From: Candidatus Vagococcus giribetii
GTDB lineage: Bacteria > Bacillota > Bacilli > Lactobacillales > Vagococcaceae
Reading direction: 5' to 3'
NCBI RefSeq assembly: GCF_017316185.1
Contig: NZ_JAFLVX010000005.1
Coordinates: 1 to 64,000, forward strand
Length of the DNA: 64,000 bases
Position 1 is the first letter of the stretch; each line of letters begins with the position of its first letter. Shown here in pieces: positions 23,437-36,580 of the stretch. The notes beneath the pieces are model-generated. The model did not search any database. It saw only the letters and a list, made by a program, of their open reading frames with translations, and was not told where the DNA came from. A program made the position numbers and the translations under genes.

Positions 23437-23958
23437 GTGAATCCTGTTCTTCGTTTTGCCAAATTAGATGATTTACCTGATATTGTTGCTATCTATAACC
23501 AAACTATACCAAGCCGCATGGTGACAGCTGATTTAGAGCCTGTCTCAATCGCTTCTAGAAAAGACTGGTTTCATCAACACCAATCTGATAACTACCCTCT
23601 GTGGGTACTTGAAATCGATGGCCAAATTGCTGGTTGGCTATCTCTTAGCCCCTTTAAAGAACGGGCCGCCTATCAACATACAGTAGAAATCAGTCTTTAT
23701 ATTGAAGCTTCCTACAGAGGACAACATCTCGGTCACTACTGTCTTAATTTCTTAGAAACAGCCATAGAAAACTACGACTTTGAAACAATAATAGCTCTTG
23801 TCTTTGGGCATAATTTAGCTAGTCAAAGTCTGTTTGCCAAACATGGTTATTTCCTTTTGGGGCGTTTGCCACAAGTCGCTCGCTTAGATGATACTTACCA
23901 AGATCTGCTATTCCTCGGAAAACGATACACTAAAGACATAACCGAACATCATTCATAA
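23437..23958 (+). CDS. GNAT acetyltransferase, phosphinothricin-acetyltransferase-like
   Basis: The 173-residue protein begins LRFAKLDDLPDIVAIYNQTIPS, typical of the Pat/YwnH branch. The CoA site lies at YRGQHLGHYCLNFLE near residue 98, and NLASQSLFAKHGYFLLGRLP near 133. The natural substrate is unknown; homologues acetylate methionine sulfoximine or similar amino acid analogues. Start is GTG 23437 with AGAGGTG about six to eight bases before it. A terminator follows. Confidence 0.82.
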   Translation: MNPVLRFAKLDDLPDIVAIYNQTIPSRMVTADLEPVSIASRKDWFHQHQSDNYPLWVLEIDGQIAGWLSLSPFKERAAYQHTVEISLYIEASYRGQHLGHYCLNFLETAIENYDFETIIALVFGHNLASQSLFAKHGYFLLGRLPQVARLDDTYQDLLFLGKRYTKDITEHHS

Positions 23959-23967
23959 ACACCTGAG

Positions 23968-24006
23968 ACGATTCCTTATTTTCGAAAATAAGGAATCGTT
24001 TTTTTG
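23968..24006 (+). terminator. Terminator before argG
   Basis: ACGATTCCTTATTTT pairs with AAAATAAGGAATCGT and is followed by seven T. Confidence 0.9.
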
Positions 24007-24039
24007 TTGTCTAAATTTCAAATTAAGCCAACAATAAAT

Positions 24040-24094
24040 AAAAATGAATAAACATACAAAATTTATTGAATAAATGAATAACTAATGTTACGAT
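24040..24094 (+). promoter_or_regulatory. argGH promoter with ArgR-like boxes
   Basis: TTGAAT (24066-24071), 17 bp, then TACGAT with a TGT extension (24089-24094) form a promoter. It is embedded in repeats of ATGAATAA and TTGAATAAAT (24049-24081), which resemble ARG boxes bound by ArgR/AhrC. Arginine repression is the likely control. Confidence 0.6.
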
Positions 24095-24126
24095 GGATAG
24101 AATTAAAATTTAAGGAGAATTTACTA

Positions 24127-25341
24127 ATGAAAGAAAAAATAATTTTAGCTTATTCAGGTGGATTAGATACCTCTGTGTCCATTCAGTGGCTAGTGGAAAA
24201 AGGATATGACGTAATTGCGTGTTGTTTAGATGTAGGAGAAGGTAAAAACTTAGAAGAGATTAAACAAAAAGCCTTACAAGTAGGCGCTAGCGCTTCTTAT
24301 ACAATTGACGCTAAAGAAGAGTTTGCCAATGACTTTGTCTTAACTTCTCTGCAAGCTCATACAATGTATGAAGGAAAATATCCATTAGTCTCAGCTTTGT
24401 CACGTCCTTTAATCTCCAAGAAATTAGTCGAAATGGCTCATGAACATCAAGCCACAGCTATCGCTCACGGTTGTACTGGAAAAGGAAATGATCAAGTTCG
24501 TTTTGAAGTGGCCATCTCAACTCTTGATCCGACTCTCACCATTATTGCCCCTGTCCGTGAATGGAAATGGTCTCGTGAGGAAGAAATTAATTACGCCAAA
24601 GAACGAAATATTCCCATTCCTATTGATTTAGATAGTCCTTACTCTGTAGACATGAACTTGTGGGGACGCGCTAATGAGTGTGGTGTGTTAGAAGATCCAT
24701 GGATAACACCACCCGCAGATGCTTATGAGCTGACAGTCAGTGTGGAAAATGCTCCAGATATTCCAGATTACGTGGAAATCACCTTTGAACAAGGAGTTCC
24801 TGTTTCAATCAATCAGGAAACACTACCTTTATCAGAATTAATTTTAACTCTTAATACTCTAGCTGGAAAACATGGTATTGGTCGAATTGATCACGTTGAG
24901 AATCGTTTAGTCGGTATTAAATCTCGTGAAGTCTATGAATGTCCTGGAGCTATGACCTTGATAACTGCTCATAAAGAATTGGAAGACTTGACCTTAGTTC
25001 GTGAGCTCGCTCATTTTAAACCAATTGTCGAGCATCAACTGACCCAGATGATTTATAACGGCTTATGGTTTAACCCTTTAACTGACGCCTTAACCTCCTT
25101 TATTAAATCCACTCAAACTTATGTCAATGGCACCGTGCGAGTGAAATTATTTAAAGGACAAGCCATTGTCGAAGGACGTGTTTCTTCTAATAGTCTATAC
25201 GATAAAAATTTAGCTACCTACACGTCTTCAGATACCTTTAATCAAGAAGCAGCGATTGGCTTTATTAACTTATGGGGACTACCTTCAAAAGTACACGCAG
25301 AAGTCCAAGCCGCTCTGATAAAAGGAGTGTCAACCAAATGA
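24127..25341 (+). CDS. argG: Argininosuccinate synthase
   Basis: ArgG joins citrulline and aspartate using ATP to give argininosuccinate, the penultimate step of arginine synthesis. The 404-residue length is standard. The nucleotide loop [11 protein letters not shown] lies near residue 8, with [14 protein letters not shown] near 113 and the conserved [23 protein letters not shown] region near 170-190. I start at ATG 24127 after AAGGAG; an upstream ATG at 24085 has no ribosome site. The ATGA junction shows it overlaps argH by four bases, so the two are co-translated. Confidence 0.97.
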   Translation: MKEKIILAYSGGLDTSVSIQWLVEKGYDVIACCLDVGEGKNLEEIKQKALQVGASASYTIDAKEEFANDFVLTSLQAHTMYEGKYPLVSALSRPLISKKLVEMAHEHQATAIAHGCTGKGNDQVRFEVAISTLDPTLTIIAPVREWKWSREEEINYAKERNIPIPIDLDSPYSVDMNLWGRANECGVLEDPWITPPADAYELTVSVENAPDIPDYVEITFEQGVPVSINQETLPLSELILTLNTLAGKHGIGRIDHVENRLVGIKSREVYECPGAMTLITAHKELEDLTLVRELAHFKPIVEHQLTQMIYNGLWFNPLTDALTSFIKSTQTYVNGTVRVKLFKGQAIVEGRVSSNSLYDKNLATYTSSDTFNQEAAIGFINLWGLPSKVHAEVQAALIKGVSTK

Positions 25342-26720
25342 AAAAATTATGGGGTGGACGATTTCAATCTCAAGGAAACGCAGCAACCAATGCCTTTGGT
25401 GCCTCTATTTCCTTTGACTACAAACTAGCCGAAGAAGATATAAAAGGAAGTATCGCTCATGTGACTATGCTTGCTACTTGTGGGATTGTTTCAGAATCAG
25501 AAAAAGAGGACATCATAGCCGGACTACAACGAATAGAAGAAAAAATAAAGGCGCAGACTTTTGAATTTTCTCTCGCTCAAGAAGACATTCATTTAAACAT
25601 TGAACAAGCCCTTCACGAAGAAATAGGACCTGTTGCGGGCAAGCTCCATACTGCTCGTAGTCGAAACGATCAAGTCGCAACAGATATGCATTTGTATCTA
25701 AAAAAAGAAGTCCTAGCGATTATAGACAAACTCGTCCATCTGCAAACTACTTTAGTCAAGAAAGCTGACAAACATGTCGACACTTTAATGCCAGGGTACA
25801 CCCACTTGCAGCATGCTCAACCTATCTCTTTTGCACATCACCTACTAGCTTATTACAATATGTTTAAAAGAGATTACGAGCGACTGCAAGAGAGCATCAA
25901 ACGGATTGATATCTCGCCACTAGGTTGTGCTGCCCTTGCTGGAACAACCTTCCCGATTGACAGAGAATTAACCGCTGATTTGTTAGGTTTTAGCCATCTC
26001 TATAGTAACAGTATGGACGGCGTTAGCGACCGTGATTTTATTGTCGAATTTTTAAGTAACAGTTCACTGATAATGGTTCACTTGTCTCGCTTATGTGAGG
26101 AACTCATTTTATGGAGCTCTTTTGAGTATCAATTTATCGAAATGGATGATGCTTATGCGACAGGAAGCTCCATCATGCCGCAGAAAAAAAATCCTGATTA
26201 CGCCGAATTAATTCGTGGTAAATCAGGACGTGTCTTTGGTCATTTATTTGGCCTACTAACTGTCCTAAAAGGAACGCCACTTGCCTATAATAAAGACTTA
26301 CAAGAAGATAAAGAAGGCATGTTTGATACCGTTCAAACTATTTCCATGAGTCTAGAGATTATGGCCGGTATGATTGAAACCATGACTGTCAAGAAAGACA
26401 AAATGGCTCAATCAACTGAAACAGATTTTTCCAATGCCACAGAATTAGCAGACTATCTAGTCACAAAAGGGATTCCTTTTAGAGAAGCCCATGAAATTGT
26501 GGGTAAATTAGTCTACGACTGCCTTCAAAAAGAGATTTTCCTGCAAGATATTCCCTTAAGTGCGTATCAAGAAATTGCTGAGACAATAGACAACTCTGTT
26601 TATAACGTTTTAGAAGCTAGAACTGCCATGAATCGACGAAACTCTTTTGGTGGCACTGGTTCTGAACAAGTTAGAAAAGCCGTTCAAGTTGCAAAAAAAG
26701 ACTTGAGGTTGGAAGATTAG
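25338..26720 (+). CDS. argH: Argininosuccinate lyase
   Basis: ArgH splits argininosuccinate into arginine and fumarate. The 460-residue protein starts MKKLWGGRF, typical of the family. It has [13 protein letters not shown] near residue 105, the active-site TPGYTHLQ-like [15 protein letters not shown] near 150, and the fumarase/aspartase signature [12 protein letters not shown] near 278. AAAGGAG precedes the ATG inside the end of argG. No other arginine-synthesis genes are in view, so citrulline may come from uptake or a distant locus. Confidence 0.97.
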   Translation: MKKLWGGRFQSQGNAATNAFGASISFDYKLAEEDIKGSIAHVTMLATCGIVSESEKEDIIAGLQRIEEKIKAQTFEFSLAQEDIHLNIEQALHEEIGPVAGKLHTARSRNDQVATDMHLYLKKEVLAIIDKLVHLQTTLVKKADKHVDTLMPGYTHLQHAQPISFAHHLLAYYNMFKRDYERLQESIKRIDISPLGCAALAGTTFPIDRELTADLLGFSHLYSNSMDGVSDRDFIVEFLSNSSLIMVHLSRLCEELILWSSFEYQFIEMDDAYATGSSIMPQKKNPDYAELIRGKSGRVFGHLFGLLTVLKGTPLAYNKDLQEDKEGMFDTVQTISMSLEIMAGMIETMTVKKDKMAQSTETDFSNATELADYLVTKGIPFREAHEIVGKLVYDCLQKEIFLQDIPLSAYQEIAETIDNSVYNVLEARTAMNRRNSFGGTGSEQVRKAVQVAKKDLRLED

Positions 26721-26728
26721 ATTAGCAA

Positions 26729-26757
26729 AAAATCCCTGATTAAAGGGATTTTTTATT
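26729..26757. terminator. Bidirectional terminator between argH and the amidohydrolase
   Basis: AAAAAATCCCT, a short loop and AGGGATTTTTT form a symmetrical hairpin serving both convergent genes. Confidence 0.85.
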
Positions 26758-27928
26758 TATCTAATAATTTTATCACTATTTCAGCCATCAACTCAGCTGC
26801 AAGCAACAAACTTTTTTCGTTAATATCAAATTTGGGATGGTGATGTGGATAAGATAGCCCCACATCCGGTGCTGCACCTACAAATAAATAGCAAATTGGT
26901 GCCATATCTTTATAATAAGCAAAGTCTTCTGAAGCAGATACTTTGTACGCTGTTTTAATCTCTTTAACTGCTAGATTTTTCGATTTTTGGAGAATATTTA
27001 ATATTTCGTTTGTTAAATGTTCATCATTTTTCAGTGTTGGATAATCATGTGTATAGTTAAGTTCATAGTCAACATCAAACATAATTTTAATTCCTTCTAG
27101 TATTTTCCTGAATTCACTTTCAATAGTATCTTTTACATCATTACTAACATATCTAACATCGCCTGATAAGCTAACTTCTTCCTTAATAACATTAAATACT
27201 CCTCCTCCTTCAACACTACCTATCGTTAAAGTCGCTAATTCAAATGGATCAATCCGTCTACTTACTATTGTTTGAACTGCTGTTTGAAAAAAGGCTACTG
27301 CTAAATTAGTATCCTTGGATAGCTGAGGAGAGCTACCATGACCACCTTTTCCTTTAAAATTCACTTCAAATTTAGAACGTCCTGCCATAATAGATCCTGA
27401 TGTACAACCTATTGTTCCAAAAGACAAAGGGGACCATAAATGTAGACCTAATATACAGTCCACATCATCTAATAATCCAGAACGAACTACCTCTAAAGCT
27501 CCTCCAGGAGGAACCTCTTCAGCAGCTTGATGAATAATCTTAATCGTTCCTTGCCACAACTCCTTTGTCTGAATCAAAACATCAGCAAGTCCTAACAAAT
27601 AAGCAGTATGTCCATCGTGTCCACAAGCATGCATAACACCTGGATTTAAGGAGCTAAAAGACAAATTCGTTCGTTCTTCAATCGGTAGTGCATCAAAATC
27701 TCCTCTAATAGCTAATGTTTTCCCTCCAGATTTTCCTTTTATTGTTACAATCAGACTATTTCCACTAACTTTCTGAACTAAGCACGCCTTATTTTGATAT
27801 ACTTTCTCAATATAACTAGATGTGTTTGTTTCTAAATATGAAAGTTCTGGGTGTTGATGAAGATATCTTCTATACGCAATTATCTTTTCTTCATTATTCT
27901 TTAAGATAGTAATTAATTTAGACATCAT
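26753..27928 (-). CDS. M20-family amidohydrolase (hippurate/N-acyl-amino acid hydrolase type)
   Basis: This 391-residue metallo-amidase removes acyl groups from N-acyl amino acids. It has the M20D pattern: RRYLHQHPELSYLE near 20, AIRGDFDALPI near 72, the metal-binding HACGHDGHTAYLLGLA near 100, HQAAEEVPPGGA near 131, and the C-terminal YPHHHPKFDI. It lies 77 bp after the phospho-beta-glucosidase gene on the same strand, without a clear terminator between. It may be the last gene of the bgl operon, which is unusual company. Confidence 0.88.
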   Translation of the reverse strand: MMSKLITILKNNEEKIIAYRRYLHQHPELSYLETNTSSYIEKVYQNKACLVQKVSGNSLIVTIKGKSGGKTLAIRGDFDALPIEERTNLSFSSLNPGVMHACGHDGHTAYLLGLADVLIQTKELWQGTIKIIHQAAEEVPPGGALEVVRSGLLDDVDCILGLHLWSPLSFGTIGCTSGSIMAGRSKFEVNFKGKGGHGSSPQLSKDTNLAVAFFQTAVQTIVSRRIDPFELATLTIGSVEGGGVFNVIKEEVSLSGDVRYVSNDVKDTIESEFRKILEGIKIMFDVDYELNYTHDYPTLKNDEHLTNEILNILQKSKNLAVKEIKTAYKVSASEDFAYYKDMAPICYLFVGAAPDVGLSYPHHHPKFDINEKSLLLAAELMAEIVIKLLDK

Positions 27929-28005
27929 CTACTTTTCCTTCCTTTCTTTTTTACAACTAAAAAAATCTTGAAACCTACACAGTTAGTTAGACTTCAAGAA
28001 AATAT

Positions 28006-31322
<3,317 letters not shown>

Positions 31323-31323
31323 A

Positions 31324-32160
31324 CTAATTCTCCTTTTCAATAATCCGTTGAATATGAATAGTTAGATAAATATTTTCATCTTGATTAGGCGAATAATCAT
31401 ACTCCTTCTCAATCATTTCAGATATTTTTTCCACACACTCATATGCTTCTTGATATTTTTCTTTAATTACGTCGATCAAATCATTAAATTTCTCCTCTGA
31501 CGAACTTTGATTCATTACACGAATTGTAAAAAATTTTAAATGTGTTAAAAAGCGTTGATAATAAATTGAATCCTCATCATAGGTCAATTTAAATTGGTAT
31601 TTAATAATATTTAATATAGCTTGCATCAATCTAGTAGATTGATGTACGTGGTAAAGATCTACGTTAGTCGTAGAAGTAATAATATGCCAAGTAATAAAAC
31701 CTGCTTCATTTTCATCAAAGTTAGTTTTTAACGTTGTATTAATGAGCTCTAACATTTCCATAGCAATATCAAATTCTTTCTGATAAAAAGTTTTGATTTC
31801 AAATAACATTGGATTATCTAATTGCAAATTAATTTCTTCTCGCTTCAATAGCATCGTTAAATGATCTGACAAAGTAACATATAACCCATCACTTACTTCT
31901 AATCCATAGCTTCCCTTTAATAAGTTAACGATACTATCCACTAAATCTACAACCTCAAGAGGAACTTCTACTAATATTTTTTGTAATTTCCCTCTGATTT
32001 CATCATTTTCAATAACAAACTTTTTTTCTACCTTTGATTCATCTACTTCATCTCCTACTTTTCTGTCCCACGCTATTCCTAATCCTGTAAAAATCACCTC
32101 ATTTCCTTTATCATCTACCGTCACAACCGTATTATTGTTCAATTTTTTCGTTATTCTCAC
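31324..32160 (-). CDS. bglG: BglG/LicT-family transcriptional antiterminator
   Basis: The RNA-binding regulator (278 residues) lets transcription pass the terminator in its own leader when beta-glucosides are present. The CAT RNA-binding domain is residues 1-56 (RITKKLNNNTVVTVDDKGNE at the start). Two PRDs follow (about 65-170 and 171-276), with the phospho-histidines in LSDHLTMLL, and GFITWHIITSTTNVDLYHVHQ marking the second. Start is GTG 32160 with AGGAGAG. A matching RAT/terminator lies directly upstream. Confidence 0.95.
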   Translation of the reverse strand: MRITKKLNNNTVVTVDDKGNEVIFTGLGIAWDRKVGDEVDESKVEKKFVIENDEIRGKLQKILVEVPLEVVDLVDSIVNLLKGSYGLEVSDGLYVTLSDHLTMLLKREEINLQLDNPMLFEIKTFYQKEFDIAMEMLELINTTLKTNFDENEAGFITWHIITSTTNVDLYHVHQSTRLMQAILNIIKYQFKLTYDEDSIYYQRFLTHLKFFTIRVMNQSSSEEKFNDLIDVIKEKYQEAYECVEKISEMIEKEYDYSPNQDENIYLTIHIQRIIEKEN

Positions 32161-32186
32161 TAGATCTCTCCTTTCGAATAAAAAAA

Positions 32187-32266
32187 GACCTACTTAGAAA
32201 AGGACACAAGAATACTGTTGTGATCCTTATCTAAATAGGTCCAGCTTGCCTAGGCAATCACTATCC
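32187..32266 (-). promoter_or_regulatory. RAT antiterminator overlapping an intrinsic terminator (bgl leader)
   Basis: On the reverse strand an imperfect hairpin beginning GGATAGTGATTGCC and ending GCTGGACC (32238-32266) resembles the LicT/BglG ribonucleic antiterminator target. Its 3' end overlaps the 5' arm of a long terminator whose GACCTATTTAGA arm pairs with TCTAAGTAGGTC and is followed by seven T (to about 32180). The two structures exclude each other, the standard antitermination design. Confidence 0.85.
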
Positions 32267-32308
32267 TACAAATAGATAATTAGTTATAAAAATTATATTA
32301 CACCTCAT

Positions 32309-32336
32309 ATTATAAACATAATTAAGAATATGTAAA
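32309..32336 (-). promoter_or_regulatory. Promoter of the bgl operon
   Basis: TTTACA (32331-32336), 16 bp and TATAAT (32309-32314) on the reverse strand, about 40 bp before the RAT hairpin. Confidence 0.65.
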
Positions 32337-32654
32337 GAGACGATTTTTTCTAATTATTGTGTGCTCTGTGCTAAATAATAAAAATTATGTACTTCTAAAA
32401 AATAAGAAAAAGCACTTTTTCAAATAAAGAGTCTGTTTATTTCAATTGACGTTTTAAAATTCTTATGTTATGAATTTTCTCCTCCTAATTAAACAAACAT
32501 ATAACAACTAGTAAGAAAACAGGTCCCAATGATATCAGTATAAAATTTCTATTTTGAAAAAACTCCTGAAATCAATCCCACATTAATTGACATCAATCCA
32601 TAGCCTTACAATCATATCAATAAATACAGGTAGTTTTAATAGAGATGGTAATTG

Positions 32655-33350
32655 GTAACAATGAGACTCCCTTCAGTGAGAACTGGAGGTTTGTTCTTCG
32701 GCTGAAAGCCTCTATTACCGGCCTGAGCCTAAAAGGCTCACTGAAACGGTTTCCCTCATGCACCACATTCACTCGCTGATCCTAGAAGGATCACTTATTT
32801 CTTTTTATTTTTCTCTCCTGTAAACGGATCGTATTCTTCAAATAATGTTAATTGATCTGCTACATAATCTTCTTGAACTTGATTTTTTATGTATTCCTCA
32901 ATTTGTTTCTTATTTCGTCCTACTGTATCAACATAGTAACCTCGACACCAAAATTTTCTGTTACCATATCTGTATTTTAAATTAGCGTGTCTGTCAAAAA
33001 TCATAAGACTGCTTTTTCCTTTTAAATAGCCTATGAATCCTGAAACACTTAATTTTGGTGGAATACTTACTAACATATGAACATGATCTTTACATGCGTT
33101 CGCTTCAATTATTTCAACACCTTTCCGCTCACATAATAATCTTAGAATTTCTCCAATACTTTGTTTGTATTTCCCATAAATTATTTGTCGTCTATATTTA
33201 GGTGCGAAAACTATATGATACTTACATTTCCATGTTGTGTGTGATAAACTTTGATTGTCCTTTTTCATAAGGAACCTCCTATATATTGATATTTTGTGGT
33301 CGGGAAACCAAATTTATCTTATCATTTTAGGAGGCTTTTTTAATACCACG
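32655..33350 (-). mobile_element. IS200/IS605-family insertion sequence (tnpA only)
   Basis: A single-gene IS200-type element of roughly 700 bp. The 3' end carries the hairpin CCTTCAGT-GAGA-ACTGGAGG (32669-32688), and the 5' leader carries GCCTCCT, complementary to the AGGAGG of tnpA. It lacks tnpB and terminal inverted repeats, as is normal for IS200. The exact ends are estimated. A decayed relative is at about 51.2-51.4 kb. Confidence 0.85.
32795..33268 (-). CDS. tnpA: IS200-like Y1 transposase TnpA
   Basis: This single-strand transposase is 157 residues, the normal size. The HUH motif is HVHM near residue 62, the catalytic Tyr is in RGYYVDTVGRN near 112, and the family start TWKCKYHIVFAPKYRR is clear. 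The frame is intact. AGGAGG precedes the ATG, but the leader's GCCTCCT (about 33331-33337) can pair with it and hide it, consistent with the low expression known for IS200. Confidence 0.95.
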   Translation of the reverse strand: MKKDNQSLSHTTWKCKYHIVFAPKYRRQIIYGKYKQSIGEILRLLCERKGVEIIEANACKDHVHMLVSIPPKLSVSGFIGYLKGKSSLMIFDRHANLKYRYGNRKFWCRGYYVDTVGRNKKQIEEYIKNQVQEDYVADQLTLFEEYDPFTGEKNKKK

Positions 33351-33371
33351 CTGAAAGCTATTTAAAACATA

Positions 33372-33406
33372 TAAAAAAAGTACCTAGCTAAAAAAAACTA
33401 GGTACT
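33372..33406 (-). terminator. Terminator after the amidohydrolase gene
   Basis: AGTACCTAG/CTAGGTACT stem with a T run on the reverse strand, about 70 bp past the stop codon and outside the IS200 element. Confidence 0.8.
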
Positions 33407-33474
33407 AAAAATGAGTTGGTTAGTTTATTAGTTAAGTTCATTGGAATTCAACAACTATACAAAACTTTAACAAT

Positions 33475-34410
33475 TTAATCTAATAACTTTAGTAATTTTG
33501 CAGTATTAGTATATAATATTTTTTTAGCCAATGCATCATTATCACCAACAGCTTCAAGAACAGCCTCAAGAGAGCTGGAAGACTTAGCAAATGGTCTATC
33601 TACACCAAAAAGTACACGATCTTCGCCGAAAAGTTCAATCATTTCCTTTATTTCTTTTGGCGATCTAAAAGAAGTATCAACCCATAGATTATCTGCACCA
33701 CCTAATTCTTTTGCCAGAAGTTCCATCTCACCGCCAACTAACCCACCACAGTGAGCACCAATAAATTTAACATGCGGCATTTTTTTGGCTAACCATATAA
33801 AATCTTTTACATCTCCATTTTCTGGTACCTCTAAATGTTTCAAGTCATCTGGATAGTATGAATTGACACCACAATGAGAAATGACAGGTAACTCTGTATA
33901 TGCCCATGTATTTAATAAATCTTCTACACGAGGATCTTTAAGCGAAATAGATTGTAAAATGGGATGTATTTTCAACCCTTTAGCCCCACGACGAAAATCA
34001 TCAATTAATTGTTTTTTTAATTGTTCATCCTCTGGATTAGTCCAGTCAACTGCAGTAAAAGGAATAATCTTCGAACAAATTTTAGAAGCTGCTAAATAAT
34101 CTTCAAACCAAATAAATGGTGGGATTGGTAGCATACAAGCATAATCCACTCCGGCATATTCCATATCAGAAACAAATTTTTCTAATGTGTTTGCAAAACT
34201 AACCTCAGCTGTCATATCAATCATATTTTGAATTTGTTCAGGTTTAGTATGGTCCATCATTGGTCCTACAAAACCCGCATCTGAAAAGGCATCAAATGGA
34301 TTGTGTTTTTCTGGGTCAATACTCACCCCCTTCTTATAAATAACATTTTTCTCATAGGCAAAAATATCGCCTAAATGTGAGTGACTGTCAATAATTGGAT
34401 AGTCTTTCAT
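33475..34410 (-). CDS. Amidohydrolase-2 family metal-dependent hydrolase
   Basis: The 311-residue TIM-barrel protein is related to ACMSD/gamma-resorcylate decarboxylases and similar hydrolases. The metal motif is IDSHSHLGD near residue 8 (H-x-H). KGLKIHPILQ near 150, SHCGVNSYY near 180, FIGAHCGG near 220, and LFGVDRPF near 268 supply later ligands. I start at ATG 34410 with GGAGG eight bases upstream, which removes overlap with the upstream MFS gene. The pair likely imports and processes one carboxylic or aromatic compound, identity unknown. Confidence 0.85.
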   Translation of the reverse strand: MKDYPIIDSHSHLGDIFAYEKNVIYKKGVSIDPEKHNPFDAFSDAGFVGPMMDHTKPEQIQNMIDMTAEVSFANTLEKFVSDMEYAGVDYACMLPIPPFIWFEDYLAASKICSKIIPFTAVDWTNPEDEQLKKQLIDDFRRGAKGLKIHPILQSISLKDPRVEDLLNTWAYTELPVISHCGVNSYYPDDLKHLEVPENGDVKDFIWLAKKMPHVKFIGAHCGGLVGGEMELLAKELGGADNLWVDTSFRSPKEIKEMIELFGEDRVLFGVDRPFAKSSSSLEAVLEAVGDNDALAKKILYTNTAKLLKLLD

Positions 34411-34432
34411 TGTAGATTCCTCCATATTCTTT

Positions 34433-35602
34433 TTAAAAATTAAATTTAACACGACTTGTAATCAACGATCCGATAACACCTAATACGATAAATATATAAC
34501 CAATAGAAACCCAACCAAAATTCTCAACAAACCAACCCGATATCGGAGCACTTAATAATGTGCCCAGATTTAAACCAATGTTCAAAGTACCAATAGCAAT
34601 TGCAGCATACGCAGGTTTCAATGCCGTTTGTGGCGCAACGGTCCAATAAACCGAAGGAATCATGGCATCAAATAATGGATAAATGAAGATGAGAGTCATA
34701 ACAAGAGCAGGAGAACTTGTATGGAAACATAAAAAACCGACAATTCCATAAAGAATATAACCGAAAATGGCTAAATTAACTCTGTTTTTAACTTTATTAA
34801 GAACATAACCAATCCCGACAGCATAAAAAATTTCAATGAAATATAGTAAGCTAATCATTTTTTGGGTATACGCTATTTCCCAGCCAGTACCATTACTCCA
34901 AAACAAGGTTATCCAACTAACGAATGAGAAAGAGCAGAAGGTAAATATAAGAGCTCCTACTGCCAATGTCAATGAAGACTTAGACTTAATCGCCTGCATG
35001 GTGGAGATTTTCTCATCAGATTTACTCATATAGTTATGTTCTGGCTCTGGTTCAGTCACAAAAAGAACAAAGAGAACAAGAGATAATAAGCAAAAAGCTA
35101 ATCCTAACCACCATAAACTTTGCCAACCCCACTTTTCACTGAGGAATCCACTTAATAAAAATACTATTGTTTGAGCAATCATCATCCAAGATCCCCATAT
35201 TCCCATTGGAAGACCTCTTTTTTCAGATGGAAACCACATAGTTATCAGACTTGGAGTTAAGACAGCAATAATACCAACTCCAGTCCCTTCGATTAATCGA
35301 CTCACAATTAAAATAGTGACATTAGTTGTAAAAACACCGATTAATGTTCCCACCATTGTCATACATAAAGCTAATACACCAGATTTTTTTACTCCTATTT
35401 TACTTATTAAAGAAGATGCGGGAATAGCCAACAAAATACCAACCATCGCGAAAATAGAACTCAACAACCCTGCTGTATTCATTGGAATATTTAATGTTTC
35501 CATAAGGATATTCATAATTGGAGACACCTTATTTTGAACAACAGCTAAAGATACACCAGAGAAAACAGCACACAAAGTTACAATCCAAGACTTATTTTTC
35601 AT
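34433..35602 (-). CDS. MFS transporter
   Basis: The 389-residue, 12-span transporter resembles CynX/oxalate-type members (SSLISKIGVKKSGVLALC loop between spans 2 and 3; RLIEGTGVGIIAVLTPSLITMWF in span 4). GAGGAGG precedes ATG 35602. It forms a two-gene operon with the amidohydrolase 22 bp downstream, so its substrate is probably that enzyme's substrate. Confidence 0.85.
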   Translation of the reverse strand: MKNKSWIVTLCAVFSGVSLAVVQNKVSPIMNILMETLNIPMNTAGLLSSIFAMVGILLAIPASSLISKIGVKKSGVLALCMTMVGTLIGVFTTNVTILIVSRLIEGTGVGIIAVLTPSLITMWFPSEKRGLPMGIWGSWMMIAQTIVFLLSGFLSEKWGWQSLWWLGLAFCLLSLVLFVLFVTEPEPEHNYMSKSDEKISTMQAIKSKSSLTLAVGALIFTFCSFSFVSWITLFWSNGTGWEIAYTQKMISLLYFIEIFYAVGIGYVLNKVKNRVNLAIFGYILYGIVGFLCFHTSSPALVMTLIFIYPLFDAMIPSVYWTVAPQTALKPAYAAIAIGTLNIGLNLGTLLSAPISGWFVENFGWVSIGYIFIVLGVIGSLITSRVKFNF

Positions 35603-35779
35603 AATACACCTCCTCTCTTAATTAAAAGAATTTTTGGCGAACTATATAAAAATATGAAATTTTTATACCTTTTTAAAAAAAGCATCATCACTTGATTTAC
35701 AATTTATCTTTAATAAATTTGTATTGATTAATCGCACCTAGTTGAAATAATAAAAATAAGGACTCTACACACAATAAAA

Positions 35780-36060
35780 AAGCAAATGACATTTTACAGT
35801 AAGCGTTTTTTATATTTGGGTAAAACAGATGTGTTAGACAAAATAAAGGAGAGAAACATCTTTACGATGTATCGACAATTGACCATTTCTCATAGTTCTT
35901 ATTTCTATGAGATCAAAAGGAAATATTACAGGAGGAAAACATATCTAGAAGAAAGTAAAATGAATAAGAGATTATCACAACAGTTTGAGCGAAAATAACC
36001 TATGTCAAAATCAAGAATACAGAGCATCAATATATTTTATGATAACTAAGATAAAATTTT
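35780..36060 (+). pseudogene. Possible IS3-type transposase fragment
   Basis: A 70-residue open frame (35786-35998) contains MYRQLTISHSSYFYEIKRKYYRRK, resembling the start of IS3-group OrfB proteins (LxISRSSYY). After its stop, another frame continues with ENNLCQNQEYRASI, as if a frameshift broke the gene. No catalytic DDE part and no ends are visible. The identification is weak. Confidence 0.35.
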
Positions 36061-36182
36061 GATAATTGGTATATAGTTATCTATAAGAAGTATTGTATTC
36101 AAATGTTTTTTGTAGTTTCTTGATCGTCCTGACAAAGTATATTAATATCAACTAAATACTGCCTCAACAGCTGCAAATATCT

Positions 36183-36296
36183 AAAAAAAAAAGACGCTGG
36201 ATAAGATACAAGTATCTTATCCAGCGTCTTAACACCCTCCGATAAAAAAGCGGTTACATTTTTGTTTTTCGCTTTCGAATTTTGTTTTTTTCTGGT
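36183..36296 (-). ncRNA. Candidate small RNA with strong terminator
   Basis: On the reverse strand a promoter (36303-36331) is followed by about 70 nt of A-rich sequence with a TTCG-AAAG-CGAA mini-hairpin and CGGAGGGTG. A 19-bp perfect stem AAGACGCTGGATAAGATAC (36191-36230) and a run of T follow. There is no coding gene nearby on this strand, so the terminator most likely ends an independent short transcript. It shares no sequence with the three-copy family elsewhere in the window. Confidence 0.5.
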
Positions 36297-36302
36297 AATA
36301 CA

Positions 36303-36331
36303 AGTCTAGCATATAATTTCCACCCTGTAAA
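36303..36331 (-). promoter_or_regulatory. Predicted promoter of the 36.2-kb small RNA
   Basis: TTTACA (36326-36331), 17 bp, TAGACT (36303-36308) on the reverse strand. Confidence 0.45.
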
Positions 36332-36544
36332 CATTAACTTTAATCATTTAATATTTCTGATCTAGTTACTTGGTATCTATTGATTTTTTTGATTATTCTT
36401 TCACTTATATTAACTAGTCCATTTTTCTCTAATTATACAAAGTTAGAGAATCCACTAGGAAGCAATAATAATAAAATCAGTTTGAACCATACTTTAAACT
36501 TCGTTTCATCAATTTCACTTCTTATCCTGTTCCTTAAGTAATAA

Positions 36545-36580
36545 AAAAAGCCGATACAAAAAAGATCAACATCAATCTTT
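36545..36580 (-). terminator. Terminator downstream of the sugar acetyltransferase
   Basis: GATACAAAAGAT/ATCTTTTTTGTATC stem followed by GGCTTTTTTT on the reverse strand, about 150 bp past the acetyltransferase stop. The sequence between 36000 and 36740 holds no convincing gene; a 60-residue hydrophobic frame ends at 36541 but has no start signal. Confidence 0.65.

Noticed and set aside
36354-36541. Hydrophobic ~60-codon + strand frame with two possible membrane spans
   Set aside because: No ATG/GTG start with ribosome site; AT-rich DNA often gives hydrophobic frames by chance.
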